From MGBC102946 sp022793145 (GTDB taxonomy: Bacteria; Bacillota_I; Bacilli_A; RF39; UBA660): DNA of 10,218 bases. Below are positions 1-6,580 of this stretch, piece by piece. A model generated the notes under the pieces. It was not told the origin of the DNA. It saw nothing but the letters and a program-made list of their open reading frames with translations, and did no database searches. The stretch is from contig CANEDJ010000048.1 of assembly GCA_947426265.1 (NCBI GenBank), positions 1 to 10,218 on the forward strand, given 5' to 3'. Every line of letters starts with the position of its first letter. Positions within the stretch are counted from its first letter, which is position 1. The position numbers and the translations under genes were made by a program.

Positions 1-486
1 TAGCTCCAGTGGCACCAGTAGGACCAGTAGAACCAGGAAGTCCTTGGATACCTTGGAGACCTTGAGGTCCAGTAGGGCCAGTAGCTCCAGTGGCACCAGT
101 AGGACCAGTAGAACCAGGAAGTCCTTGGGTACCTTGAAGACCTTGAGGTCCGGTAGGACCGGTAGCTCCAGTGGCACCAGTAGGACCAGTAGAACCAGGA
201 AGTCCTTGGATACCTTGAAGACCTTGAGGTCCGGTAGGACCAGTAGCTCCAGTGGCACCAGTAGGACCAGTAGAACCAGGAAGTCCTTGGATACCTTGAA
301 GACCTTGAGGTCCGGTAGGACCAGTAGCTCCAGTGGCACCAGTAGGACCAGTAGAACCAGGAAGTCCTTGGATACCTTGAAGACCTTGAGGTCCGGTAGG
401 ACCAGTAGCTCCAGTGGCACCAGTAGGACCAGTAGAACCAGGAAGTCCTTGGATACCTTGAAGACCTTGAGGTCCGGTAGGACCAG
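1..486. repeat. 81-bp tandem repeat (27-aa collagen unit), six full copies plus a partial
   Basis: Units start at 1, 82, 163, 244, 325 and 406, each exactly 81 bp, and a seventh partial copy starts at 487 and diverges after about 28 bp. On the coding strand one unit is nine Gly-X-Y triplets. The four units from 163 to 486 are identical at the DNA level. The 82-162 unit differs at two bases, one changing an Ile to Thr (GIQ to GTQ). The 1-81 unit differs from the consensus at three bases, all synonymous. The unit is 44/81 G+C, well above the surrounding AT-rich DNA. The array may continue beyond the left edge. Confidence 0.97.
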
Positions 487-676
487 TAGCTCCAGTGGCA
501 CCAGTAGGACCAGTGGCACCAGTAGGGCCTGTTGGACCAGTTGAAGGCCCAGTAGGACCAGTAGGGCCTGTTGGACCTATTAAATTATTAAAGCAGCAAC
601 AATTTGGTTTAAATTGACTATCATGTTGAATTTTTTCCATTGCTTTTTGACAATTTTGTTGGTTACAATAATCCAT
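1..676 (-). CDS. Collagen-like Gly-X-Y repeat protein (N-terminal part, runs off the left edge)
   Basis: On the minus strand an ATG at 676 opens 225 codons without a stop up to the window edge, so the C-terminus is missing. A consensus AGGAGG (685-690) lies 8 nt upstream, which fixes the start. Residues 1-33 are non-collagenous, with Cys at 4, 9, 26, 27 and 28 and no signal peptide or membrane segment. From Gly34 the protein is continuous Gly-X-Y, mostly GPT and GAT with GPQ, GLQ, GIQ, GLP and GST. The triplet register is broken once at residues 43-46 (Gly-Pro-Ser-Thr before the next Gly). Threonine fills most Y positions, as in BclA-type exosporium proteins, where such Thr residues are glycosylated. 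Triple-helical trimerisation and a surface role are inferences from the family. A Cys-rich head without a signal peptide could suggest spore-coat or exosporium assembly, but nothing else here shows sporulation. The coding strand is unambiguous; the exact role is unknown. Confidence 0.9.
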   Translation of the reverse strand, partial: MDYCNQQNCQKAMEKIQHDSQFKPNCCCFNNLIGPTGPTGPTGPSTGPTGPTGATGPTGATGATGPTGPQGLQGIQGLPGSTGPTGATGATGPTGPQGLQGIQGLPGSTGPTGATGATGPTGPQGLQGIQGLPGSTGPTGATGATGPTGPQGLQGIQGLPGSTGPTGATGATGPTGPQGLQGTQGLPGSTGPTGATGATGPTGPQGLQGIQGLPGSTGPTGATGA

Positions 677-684
677 GTGATTAT

Positions 685-690
685 CCTCCT
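685..690 (-). promoter_or_regulatory. Strong Shine-Dalgarno of the collagen-like gene
   Basis: AGGAGG on the minus strand, 8 nt before the ATG at 676. It is the best consensus ribosome-binding site in the window and decides both the strand and the start of the collagen-like gene. Confidence 0.9.
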
Positions 691-777
691 TTCTTTATAT
701 TTTATGTAGTTTTAAATATTTTGAATGAGCATCTATCATAGTAAAACAATCCTATGTATAAATTATCATTAGAAATT

Positions 778-823
778 TTGTGATAAAATTTGAAAAATAA
801 ATGTTATAATGAAAATAGGTGAT
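778..823 (+). promoter_or_regulatory. Promoter and ribosome-binding site of the ATP-grasp gene
   Basis: An extended -10 box, TG-T-TATAAT, has its hexamer at 805-810. A possible TTGTGA -35 at 778-783 is 21 nt away, too far to be convincing, so the extended -10 probably carries the activity. AGGTGAT at 817-823 is the Shine-Dalgarno for the ATG at 827. Transcription starting about 7 nt after the -10 would begin near 817, giving a leader of about 10 nt. The -35 side contains a small inverted repeat (AAATTTT at 773-779, AAAATTT at 785-791). The rest of 677-826 is AT-rich and presumably holds the divergent promoter of the collagen-like gene, which I cannot place. Confidence 0.6.
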
Positions 824-826
824 ACT

Positions 827-1819
827 ATGGCATTTTATTCATATATTTTTAGTGCGAATTATAAAGGGTTTAAAGAAAAATTAAAAAAAATTGCAAAGAA
901 AGAACATAGAAGCTATCCCTATCTTTTATGTGACACATATTATAGTATTTTAAAATATGGAATGGCTTTAACAGATTATCTTAATTATGAGTTTTATAAA
1001 AAAAATAAGCAAGAAAGAAAAGAATATGTAGGAGTTAGAAAACAGAACGAATTTTATGAAACGGTGAGCCCAAGCAAATACAAAAAAAGATATACAATAA
1101 AGCCAGACTTTTTAGAGGATTTTTCTAAATATACCAAAAGAGATTTTATAGTTCCAGAAAGATGTACATTAGAGGAACTAAAACAATTTTTAAAAAAGCA
1201 TCAAACATTTATGAGTAAGCCTTATGATGGATTAGGAGGAGCAGCAGTTTTAAAAGTAAATAGTAGTGATATAAAAGAGATAGAAGTATATTATGAAGAA
1301 TGTAAAAATAACAGAATCTTTTTGGAAGAAGTAGTATCACAACATAAAGACTTAAATGGTTTGTGTGATAAATCTTGTAATACTTTGCGTGTTATGACCT
1401 TTAATAATCATGGCACTCCTGAAATATTATGGGCTGGACTTCGAATAGGAAATGGAATTAATAGTGTGGATAATTTTCATGCTGGAGGCATGGGAACTGG
1501 AATAGACTTAGATACTGGAAGATTAACGCAACCAGCACTTGATAAAGATTTAAATCAGTATACACATCATCCTAAAACGAATATTGAAATAACTGGTTTT
1601 CAGCTTCCTTATTTTGAAGAAGTAAAAAAAGTAGTAAAAGAAGCAGCATTAGAAAGTGATAAAATATTGGTTGTGGGCTGGGATGTTGCAATTACTGATA
1701 AAGGTCCAATTATTATTGAAGGAAATCGAAGACCAGGATTTGATTTGGTACAAGTAGTAAGTGGAAGAGGCCGAATAGATATTATGAGACATGTACTTGA
1801 AGAATTAAATAAACAGTAA
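827..1819 (+). CDS. ATP-grasp protein of the sugar-transfer-associated family (ATPgrasp_ST type)
   Basis: The gene encodes 330 aa. An ATG at 809 is in frame, but it overlaps the -10 box, whereas the ATG at 827 has AGGTGAT 3 nt upstream, so 827 is preferred. The N-terminal 100 residues are basic and poorly conserved. The ATP-grasp fold follows: KPYDGLGG at 131-138 (ATP-binding Lys and glycine loop), FLEEVV at 165-170 (adenine hinge), NTLRV at 185-189, NFHAGG at 216-221, and GWDVAITDKGPIIIEGN at 284-300, where Asp286, Glu298 and Asn300 are the expected metal ligands. This motif order fits the ATP-grasp family often found in polysaccharide clusters. The substrate is unknown; the general reaction would be ATP-dependent carboxylate ligation through an acyl-phosphate. 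There is no signal peptide, so it should be cytosolic. It stands alone, divergent from the collagen-like gene and convergent with the ABC permease. Family call is confident; function is not. Confidence 0.88.
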   Translation: MAFYSYIFSANYKGFKEKLKKIAKKEHRSYPYLLCDTYYSILKYGMALTDYLNYEFYKKNKQERKEYVGVRKQNEFYETVSPSKYKKRYTIKPDFLEDFSKYTKRDFIVPERCTLEELKQFLKKHQTFMSKPYDGLGGAAVLKVNSSDIKEIEVYYEECKNNRIFLEEVVSQHKDLNGLCDKSCNTLRVMTFNNHGTPEILWAGLRIGNGINSVDNFHAGGMGTGIDLDTGRLTQPALDKDLNQYTHHPKTNIEITGFQLPYFEEVKKVVKEAALESDKILVVGWDVAITDKGPIIIEGNRRPGFDLVQVVSGRGRIDIMRHVLEELNKQ

Positions 1820-1846
1820 AAAAAGACTAACGTGATAGTCTTTTTT
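1819..1846. terminator. Bidirectional intrinsic terminator between the ATP-grasp and permease genes
   Basis: An 11-bp perfect stem (1819-1829 with 1836-1846) has a 6-nt loop (ACGTGA). A-runs on one side and T-runs on the other let it work in both directions. The ATP-grasp stop (1817-1819) abuts the stem. The permease stop codon (1829-1827) and its last codons lie inside it. Confidence 0.85.
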
Positions 1847-2612
1847 CTAAATATAAAATACAATAATACATAACAGCAGCGACTAAACATAAAATGAAGA
1901 TTCCAGCAATTACTAAATTTAAATTAAACACTTGTGAACCATACATAATTAAATATCCAATACCTTCTTTAGAAACTAGAAATTCTCCCATGATCACTCC
2001 AATTAAAGACATACTAATATTAATTTTCAAAGTACTGATAAAATCCTTAAAACTATTTGGGAAAACAAGCTTTGTATAAATCTGCCATTTATTTGCATGT
2101 AATGACTGCATTAATTTAATTTTATTTTTATCTGTATTGATAAAGCTTTGATAAATATTAATAACTGTTATAATAAGAGAAATTAAAAGAGCCATAAAGA
2201 TAATAGAACGAATACCAGCACCACACCAAATGATGATAATTGGTCCAAGTGCAACTTTTGGCAAACTATTTAGAATAGTTAAATATGGGTCTGTTACTTT
2301 GGAAACAAATGGGAACCACCACAAGATTGTTGCGATAATTAAACCCAAGAAAGTACCCAAACCAAAACTAATTAAAGTTTCATATATAGTCACCCAAATA
2401 TGTTGGTACAAATCGCCAGTTTTATGTAAACCGATAATTGTGGAAAACATTTGTTTAGGACTTGAAAAAATGAATGTATTAATCACATGAAAATCAGCTA
2501 AACATTGCCAAAGAATAAAGAAGAATATCAAAATAGAAATCTGGGTAAAGCGAACATAGAACTGATTTCTCTTTCGCTTTTTAATAAATAGACGATGTTC
2601 TTCACTAAACAT
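1827..2612 (-). CDS. ABC transporter permease, NitT/TauT/ThiX class
   Basis: Encodes 261 aa of inner-membrane subunit. It has about six hydrophobic segments (roughly 24-40, 75-100, 117-132, 134-154, 192-211 and 232-254). The cytoplasmic coupling loop near 165-188 (LHANKWQIYTKLVFP) is an EAA-type loop with His-Ala-Asn where family members usually have Gly-Ala-Ser. The preferred start is the ATG at 2612, with GGAAGG upstream and an 8-nt overlap with the ATPase stop, mirroring the junction before it. A longer in-frame start at 2642 has no ribosome-binding site. It is the last gene of the importer operon and ends inside the shared terminator. Family known: SsuC/TauC/ThiX-like permeases. Whether it carries a thiamine precursor, a sulfonate or something else cannot be read from the sequence. 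Confidence 0.88.
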   Translation of the reverse strand: MFSEEHRLFIKKRKRNQFYVRFTQISILIFFFILWQCLADFHVINTFIFSSPKQMFSTIIGLHKTGDLYQHIWVTIYETLISFGLGTFLGLIIATILWWFPFVSKVTDPYLTILNSLPKVALGPIIIIWCGAGIRSIIFMALLISLIITVINIYQSFINTDKNKIKLMQSLHANKWQIYTKLVFPNSFKDFISTLKINISMSLIGVIMGEFLVSKEGIGYLIMYGSQVFNLNLVIAGIFILCLVAAVMYYCILYLEKRLSR

Positions 2613-3351
2613 GGAAATCAATTTCCTTCCATATTGCATCATAATATTCTGAAAACTCTTTGGCTTTTCTATTTTCTATTGGCGTAGAACGATTTGATAA
2701 ATTAATATCAAATATTTTTTTAATTTTACTAGGACGTTCTGATAGTACAATTACTTTACTAGCAAGACTAATAGCTTCCGCTAAATCATGTGTGACAATA
2801 ATAGCACTTTTTTTCTCTTGTTTAATAATTCTATAAACATCATCAGAAACAGCTAATCTAGACTGATAATCAAGGGCTGAAAAAGGTTCATCAAGAAGCA
2901 GAATATCTGGATCTGTAGCAAGTGTTCTAATGAGCGCAACACGTTGTCTCATCCCACCAGATAGTTCATCTGGGTAACTATTAATAAAATCTTTTAGTCC
3001 ATATGTAGATAATAATTCAATCACTTTCTGTTTTTTTTCTTCGGTTAACTCATGATTAATTTCCAACCCTAATAAGCAATTGCTTAAAATGGTACGAAAT
3101 GGAAATAAACTATCTTGCTGTAGCATATATCCAATTTTATAATTATCCTTAATTATAATTTCTCCATCAGATTTGTTTTCTAATCCACATAAAATTGATA
3201 AAATAGTTGATTTTCCACATCCACTAGGACCTACAATGGCAATAAAATCTCCATCTGACAAGGAATAAGAAAAGTTTTCCACAGCTAAAATTTCAGAATC
3301 TTTTGTATGATAACTTTTCTTTAAATTTTTTATTTCTAAAATATTATTCAT
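2605..3351 (-). CDS. ABC transporter ATPase, NitT/TauT class
   Basis: Encodes 248 aa of the cytoplasmic nucleotide-binding subunit that powers import. Motifs: Walker A GPSGCGKST at 41-49, Q-loop YMLQQDSLFPF at 75-85, signature LSGGMRQR at 130-137, Walker B ILLLDEP at 150-156 with catalytic Glu155, D-loop SALD at 158-161, and switch His188 in VTHD. The LFPF segment after the Q-loop is typical of SsuB/TauB/ThiZ-type proteins. The ATG at 3351 is preferred because the protein then starts with the usual MNNILEIKNLKKSY and overlaps the binding-protein stop by 8 nt; an upstream in-frame start at 3414 would overlap that gene by about 70 nt. There is no clear Shine-Dalgarno, so translation is probably coupled to the gene upstream. 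All catalytic motifs are intact. Confidence 0.95.
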   Translation of the reverse strand: MNNILEIKNLKKSYHTKDSEILAVENFSYSLSDGDFIAIVGPSGCGKSTILSILCGLENKSDGEIIIKDNYKIGYMLQQDSLFPFRTILSNCLLGLEINHELTEEKKQKVIELLSTYGLKDFINSYPDELSGGMRQRVALIRTLATDPDILLLDEPFSALDYQSRLAVSDDVYRIIKQEKKSAIIVTHDLAEAISLASKVIVLSERPSKIKKIFDINLSNRSTPIENRKAKEFSEYYDAIWKEIDFHV

Positions 3352-4336
3352 AATTAGAAAACTCAGTTGTAACAAGCTTGTCGTATGGAGCTTTTTTTGA
3401 TAATTCGCCAGCACTTTCTACGATTTCTTCAATATGTTTGTAATCTTGTTCTGCAATTTCAGTTGTTTGGAACCAAGAATCATTTTCACGATAACGTTTT
3501 ACAATCTTTACCAAATCGTTCATAGAAGTATCTGGAAAATAAGATGTAATCGCTTTTGCGACTTCTTCATCACTATGAGTATGAACATAGTCTAATCCTT
3601 TTTGAATTGCTTTTGCAAATCCTTTTACTTCTTTTTCATGTTCATCGATATAACTTTTTTTTGCATTATATGATGTATAAGGAACAACCCCTCCAAGTTC
3701 CCCTACAGAGGCAACAACATAACCATATCCTTGCTGTTCAATTTGTAATGCTTGAGGTTCAAATAAAGTTACGAAATCTCCATTTCCACCTATAAAAGTT
3801 CCAGCCATAGAAGCAAATGCAACACTTGTATCAATATCTAAATCTTTTTTAGGATCTATTCCATTTTGTTTTAATGCCCATTCAAAAGTCATTTCTGGCA
3901 TACCGCCTTTTCTTCCACCAATAACGGTTTTCCCTTTTAAATCATTTAATGTAAAATTGTCATATTTTTCTCTTGATACTAAAAAACTTCCATCCCTTTT
4001 AGTTAAAGCAGCAAAATTAACTAAATAATCTTTTTCTCCTTGATTGTAAACATAAATAGTTGCTTCACTACCACAAAATCCAATTTGAACATCTCCAGAT
4101 AATACTGCTGCAGTAACTTTATCTGCTCCAGGAACAAGAAGTATTTCAACATCTAATCCTTCTTCCTCAAAATATCCTAAAGAGTGAGCTACATATTGTG
4201 GCGCATAGAAAATACTATGAGTAACTTCTGCAACTTTTATTTTTGTAAGATTACTTTTCTTATTATTTAGGAAAAATAAGCTACATAATCCTGCAATAAT
4301 AAAAAGTGCGATTAACGGTAAAACAAATTTTTTCAA
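3344..4336 (-). CDS. ABC transporter substrate-binding protein, NMT1/ThiY-like
   Basis: Encodes 330 aa, first gene of the importer operon. The start codon is TTG at 4336, supported by AAAGGGG 7 nt upstream. The N-terminus is basic plus hydrophobic (residues 1-23, ending near Cys18) and should export the protein. The residues before Cys18 (Ala-Gly-Leu) do not make a standard lipobox, so lipoprotein or uncleaved TM anchoring are both possible. The mature part starts with KVAEVTHSIFYAPQYVA (34-50) and GYFEEEGLDVEI (54-65), the opening pattern of NMT1/THI5-like periplasmic-type binding proteins. A second-lobe pattern follows at LKGKTVIGGRKGGMPEM (133-149). Relatives bind thiamine precursors, sulfonates, nitrate or riboflavin. 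I see no TPP riboswitch elements upstream and no biosynthetic gene nearby, so the ligand stays open. Confidence 0.9.
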   Translation of the reverse strand: MKKFVLPLIALFIIAGLCSLFFLNNKKSNLTKIKVAEVTHSIFYAPQYVAHSLGYFEEEGLDVEILLVPGADKVTAAVLSGDVQIGFCGSEATIYVYNQGEKDYLVNFAALTKRDGSFLVSREKYDNFTLNDLKGKTVIGGRKGGMPEMTFEWALKQNGIDPKKDLDIDTSVAFASMAGTFIGGNGDFVTLFEPQALQIEQQGYGYVVASVGELGGVVPYTSYNAKKSYIDEHEKEVKGFAKAIQKGLDYVHTHSDEEVAKAITSYFPDTSMNDLVKIVKRYRENDSWFQTTEIAEQDYKHIEEIVESAGELSKKAPYDKLVTTEFSNYE

Positions 4337-4343
4337 ACAAATT

Positions 4344-4350
4344 CCCCTTT
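4344..4350 (-). promoter_or_regulatory. Shine-Dalgarno supporting a TTG start
   Basis: AAAGGGG on the minus strand lies 7 nt before TTG at 4336. No in-frame ATG is better placed, and the following residues Lys-Lys-Phe plus a hydrophobic stretch form a signal-type N-terminus, so the TTG start is well supported. Confidence 0.75.
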
Positions 4351-4368
4351 CTTTTCATTTTTAATATA

Positions 4369-4418
4369 TTCTAAAATAGGATTATGTGTTATTAAGAATG
4401 CCTAATAATATTTTAGAA
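4369..4418 (-). promoter_or_regulatory. Nested inverted repeat in the ABC operon leader (operator or RNA hairpin)
   Basis: A perfect 10-bp inverted repeat (4369-4378 with 4409-4418) encloses a second one (TTATTA 4389-4394 with TAATAA 4403-4408). The right arms are contiguous, so the minus-strand RNA could fold into a 16-bp AT-rich stem with a 10-nt bulge and an 8-nt loop. It sits 33-82 nt upstream of the TTG start. It could be an operator overlapping the promoter or a leader hairpin. The very AT-rich composition makes chance a real alternative. I could not place the operon promoter. Confidence 0.35.
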
Positions 4419-4433
4419 ATTTTGTGAAATCCT

Positions 4434-4473
4434 TTGTGAAGAACTATTTTTGTGTTATGATTATAGTGGTGAA
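4434..4473 (+). promoter_or_regulatory. Promoter and ribosome-binding site of pcrA
   Basis: A TTGTGA -35 (4434-4439) and an extended -10 TG-T-TATGAT (hexamer 4456-4461) are 16 nt apart. GGTGAA at 4468-4473 is the Shine-Dalgarno, 5 nt before the ATG at 4479. The -10 to ATG distance is 17 nt, so the predicted leader is only about 11-13 nt. Confidence 0.6.
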
Positions 4474-4478
4474 AGCAT

Positions 4479-6572
4479 ATGGATATAGAAACTTTAAATG
4501 AAAAGCAGAAAGAAGCAGTAACAACAACAGAAGGACCACTTTTGGTATTAGCGGGAGCAGGAAGCGGAAAAACAAAGGTATTAACAACTCGAGTTGCGTA
4601 TTTAGTGCAACAAATGGGAGTTGCACCTTATCACATTTTAGCAATTACTTTTACCAATAAAGCTGCAAAAGAGATGAAGGAAAGAGTTCTTAATATATTA
4701 GGGCCAGTGGCATATCAAATTCAGATATCTACATTTCACTCTCTTGGTTTATTAATTATGCGAGAAAATTATGAAAAATTGGGTTATGAAAACAATTTTA
4801 CTATTATTGATAGTGATGATTCACTTACTGTAATAAAAAAAATATTAAAAGATTTAAATTTAGATCCAAAAGAATATAATCCACGTGCGATTAGAAGTAA
4901 AATTAGTGGCGCAAAAAATGAATTGATGACAGTAGCAGAATATGCGAAATTTGCAAATACTGATTTTGAAGAAAAAGTATTAGAAGTATATGATCGATAT
5001 CAACAAAAATTAAAAATTAATAATTCTCTTGATTTTGATGATTTGTTGATGTTACCAATTGAGTTATTTCGTACTTATCCAGACGTGCTAAAAAAATATC
5101 AGGAACGATTTCAATATATTCTTGTAGATGAGTACCAGGATACAAATGAAGCACAATATATTTTAATAAAAATGATGGGTGCAAAATATAAGAATGTCTG
5201 TGTTGTTGGCGATAATGATCAGAGTATTTATAGTTTTAGAGGGGCAAATTACAAGAACATTTTAAATTTTGAAAAAGACTATCCAGAAGCGAATGTAATT
5301 TTGCTAGAAGAAAACTATCGTTCTACAGGAAATATTTTAAAAGCAGCGAATGATGTCATAAAAAATAATAAAGATAGAAAAGAAAAAAATTTATGGACAC
5401 AAAATGAAGAAGGAGTAAAAATTCATTATCATCGCAGTTTTGATGAAAAAGAAGAAGCATATTATGTAATGCAGCAAATTGAAAAATTGAGAGATAAGGG
5501 AATAATGGAAAATCAAATTGCAGTTTTATATAGAACCAATGCTCAGTCTAGAAATATGGAAGAAGCATTATTAAGACAAGGCATTCCTTATAAAGTGGTT
5601 GGCAGTTTTTATTTCTATAACCGAAAAGAAATCAAAGATTTAATTTGTTATTTAAAATTATTATATAACCAGCATGATGATATTAGTTTGCTTCGAGTGA
5701 TTAATGTTCCAAAAAGAGGAATTGGATTAAAAACATTAGAATCATTGACTGAAAAAGCAGAAAAGGAGCATGTGAGTTTATATCATGCAATTGAAACAGG
5801 AAAAGAATTACAATTTAAAACATTAATAGAGCGATTAAGAGAAAAAAGTGAAAACTGCTCTTTAACAGAATTGGTAGAGCTCGTACTAAGTGAGACAGGA
5901 ATGCGCCAAGATTTAATTAATGAAGATAGTATTGAAGCTGAAGTTAGATTAGAAAATTTAGAAGAATTCAAATCGATTACAAAAGGATTTGAAGAGCGAA
6001 ATGGAATTGTCTCATTAGAAGAATTTTTGATGGAAATCAGCCTGGTATCAGATATAGAGGAACATAAAGAAAATAATAATGTGGTAACTTTAATGACTGT
6101 TCATAGCGCCAAAGGACTAGAATTTAATTATGTATTTTTAATTGGGATGGAAGAATCTTTATTTCCTCACAACAATTCATTATTAGATCGTTATGGGATA
6201 GAAGAGGAAAGAAGGCTATGCTATGTTGCAATAACCAGAGCAAAAAAGGAACTCTATTTGGTAAACGCCAAAAGAAGAACTTTATATGGTATGGATAGCG
6301 TCAATCCTCCTAGTCGATTTATTGAAGAAATAGATGAAGATTTATTGATGAAAGATCAAGGCGTAGTAGATGATAGTACTACATGTTCTAAATTGGAAGA
6401 TATGATAATTGATGAAAGTATAGAATATGGAGTAGGAGATAAAGTTCATCATAGTGTATTTGGAACAGGCGTAATATTAGGAATAGAAACAAAAATACTA
6501 ACAGTTGCATTTCCTCATCCTCACGGAATAAAAAAAGTTCTAAAAGGACATAAAAGTTTAGAAAAGGTATAG
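4479..6572 (+). CDS. pcrA: ATP-dependent DNA helicase PcrA (UvrD/Rep family)
   Basis: Encodes 697 aa, slightly shorter than the usual 720-750. This 3'-5' superfamily 1A helicase acts in nucleotide excision repair, removal of recombination intermediates and plasmid replication. All helicase motifs are present: Q-motif LNEKQKEAV at 6-14, Walker A AGAGSGKT at 25-32, Ia TFTNKAAKEM at 57-66, Walker B VDEYQDT at 216-222, III VGDNDQSIYSFRGA at 243-256, IV ENYRSTGN at 278-285, V TVHSAKGLEF at 540-549, and VI YVAITRAKK at 582-590. After an acidic linker (about 615-648) comes a Tudor-like C-terminal domain (VGDKVHHSVFGTGVILGI, 652-669), the RNA-polymerase-contacting module of PcrA. It is the first gene of an operon: the next ORF starts 9 nt after its TAG. 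No missing residue or frameshift is seen. Confidence 0.97.
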   Translation: MDIETLNEKQKEAVTTTEGPLLVLAGAGSGKTKVLTTRVAYLVQQMGVAPYHILAITFTNKAAKEMKERVLNILGPVAYQIQISTFHSLGLLIMRENYEKLGYENNFTIIDSDDSLTVIKKILKDLNLDPKEYNPRAIRSKISGAKNELMTVAEYAKFANTDFEEKVLEVYDRYQQKLKINNSLDFDDLLMLPIELFRTYPDVLKKYQERFQYILVDEYQDTNEAQYILIKMMGAKYKNVCVVGDNDQSIYSFRGANYKNILNFEKDYPEANVILLEENYRSTGNILKAANDVIKNNKDRKEKNLWTQNEEGVKIHYHRSFDEKEEAYYVMQQIEKLRDKGIMENQIAVLYRTNAQSRNMEEALLRQGIPYKVVGSFYFYNRKEIKDLICYLKLLYNQHDDISLLRVINVPKRGIGLKTLESLTEKAEKEHVSLYHAIETGKELQFKTLIERLREKSENCSLTELVELVLSETGMRQDLINEDSIEAEVRLENLEEFKSITKGFEERNGIVSLEEFLMEISLVSDIEEHKENNNVVTLMTVHSAKGLEFNYVFLIGMEESLFPHNNSLLDRYGIEEERRLCYVAITRAKKELYLVNAKRRTLYGMDSVNPPSRFIEEIDEDLLMKDQGVVDDSTTCSKLEDMIIDESIEYGVGDKVHHSVFGTGVILGIETKILTVAFPHPHGIKKVLKGHKSLEKV

Positions 6573-6580
6573 GTGATATT

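Noticed and set aside
44..544. Long plus-strand open frame rich in Ser, Thr and Arg over the collagen repeats
   Set aside because: It is the antisense of the Gly-X-Y array. The minus strand has the ATG, the consensus ribosome-binding site and a recognisable protein pattern; the plus frame is low-complexity with no start signal.
769..783. 15-mer TTAGAAATTTTGTGA shared with 4413-4427, both in divergent intergenic regions
   Set aside because: Suggestive of a common regulator, but with this AT content roughly 0.4 such matches are expected by chance in a 10-kb window, and its distance to the -10 box differs (21 versus 28 nt).
1609..1890. Other antisense open frames overlapping core genes (also near 2230-2490, 3556-3795, 5783-5971, 6388-6603, 6678-6986, 7256-7567, 9361-9543)
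   Set aside because: Each lies opposite a well-recognised gene, lacks a ribosome-binding site and has a composition typical of shadow frames in AT-rich DNA.
4337..4478. TPP riboswitch upstream of the ThiY-like binding protein
   Set aside because: The conserved TPP-aptamer sequence blocks are not present in this 142-bp gap, and the gap is crowded by the divergent pcrA promoter.
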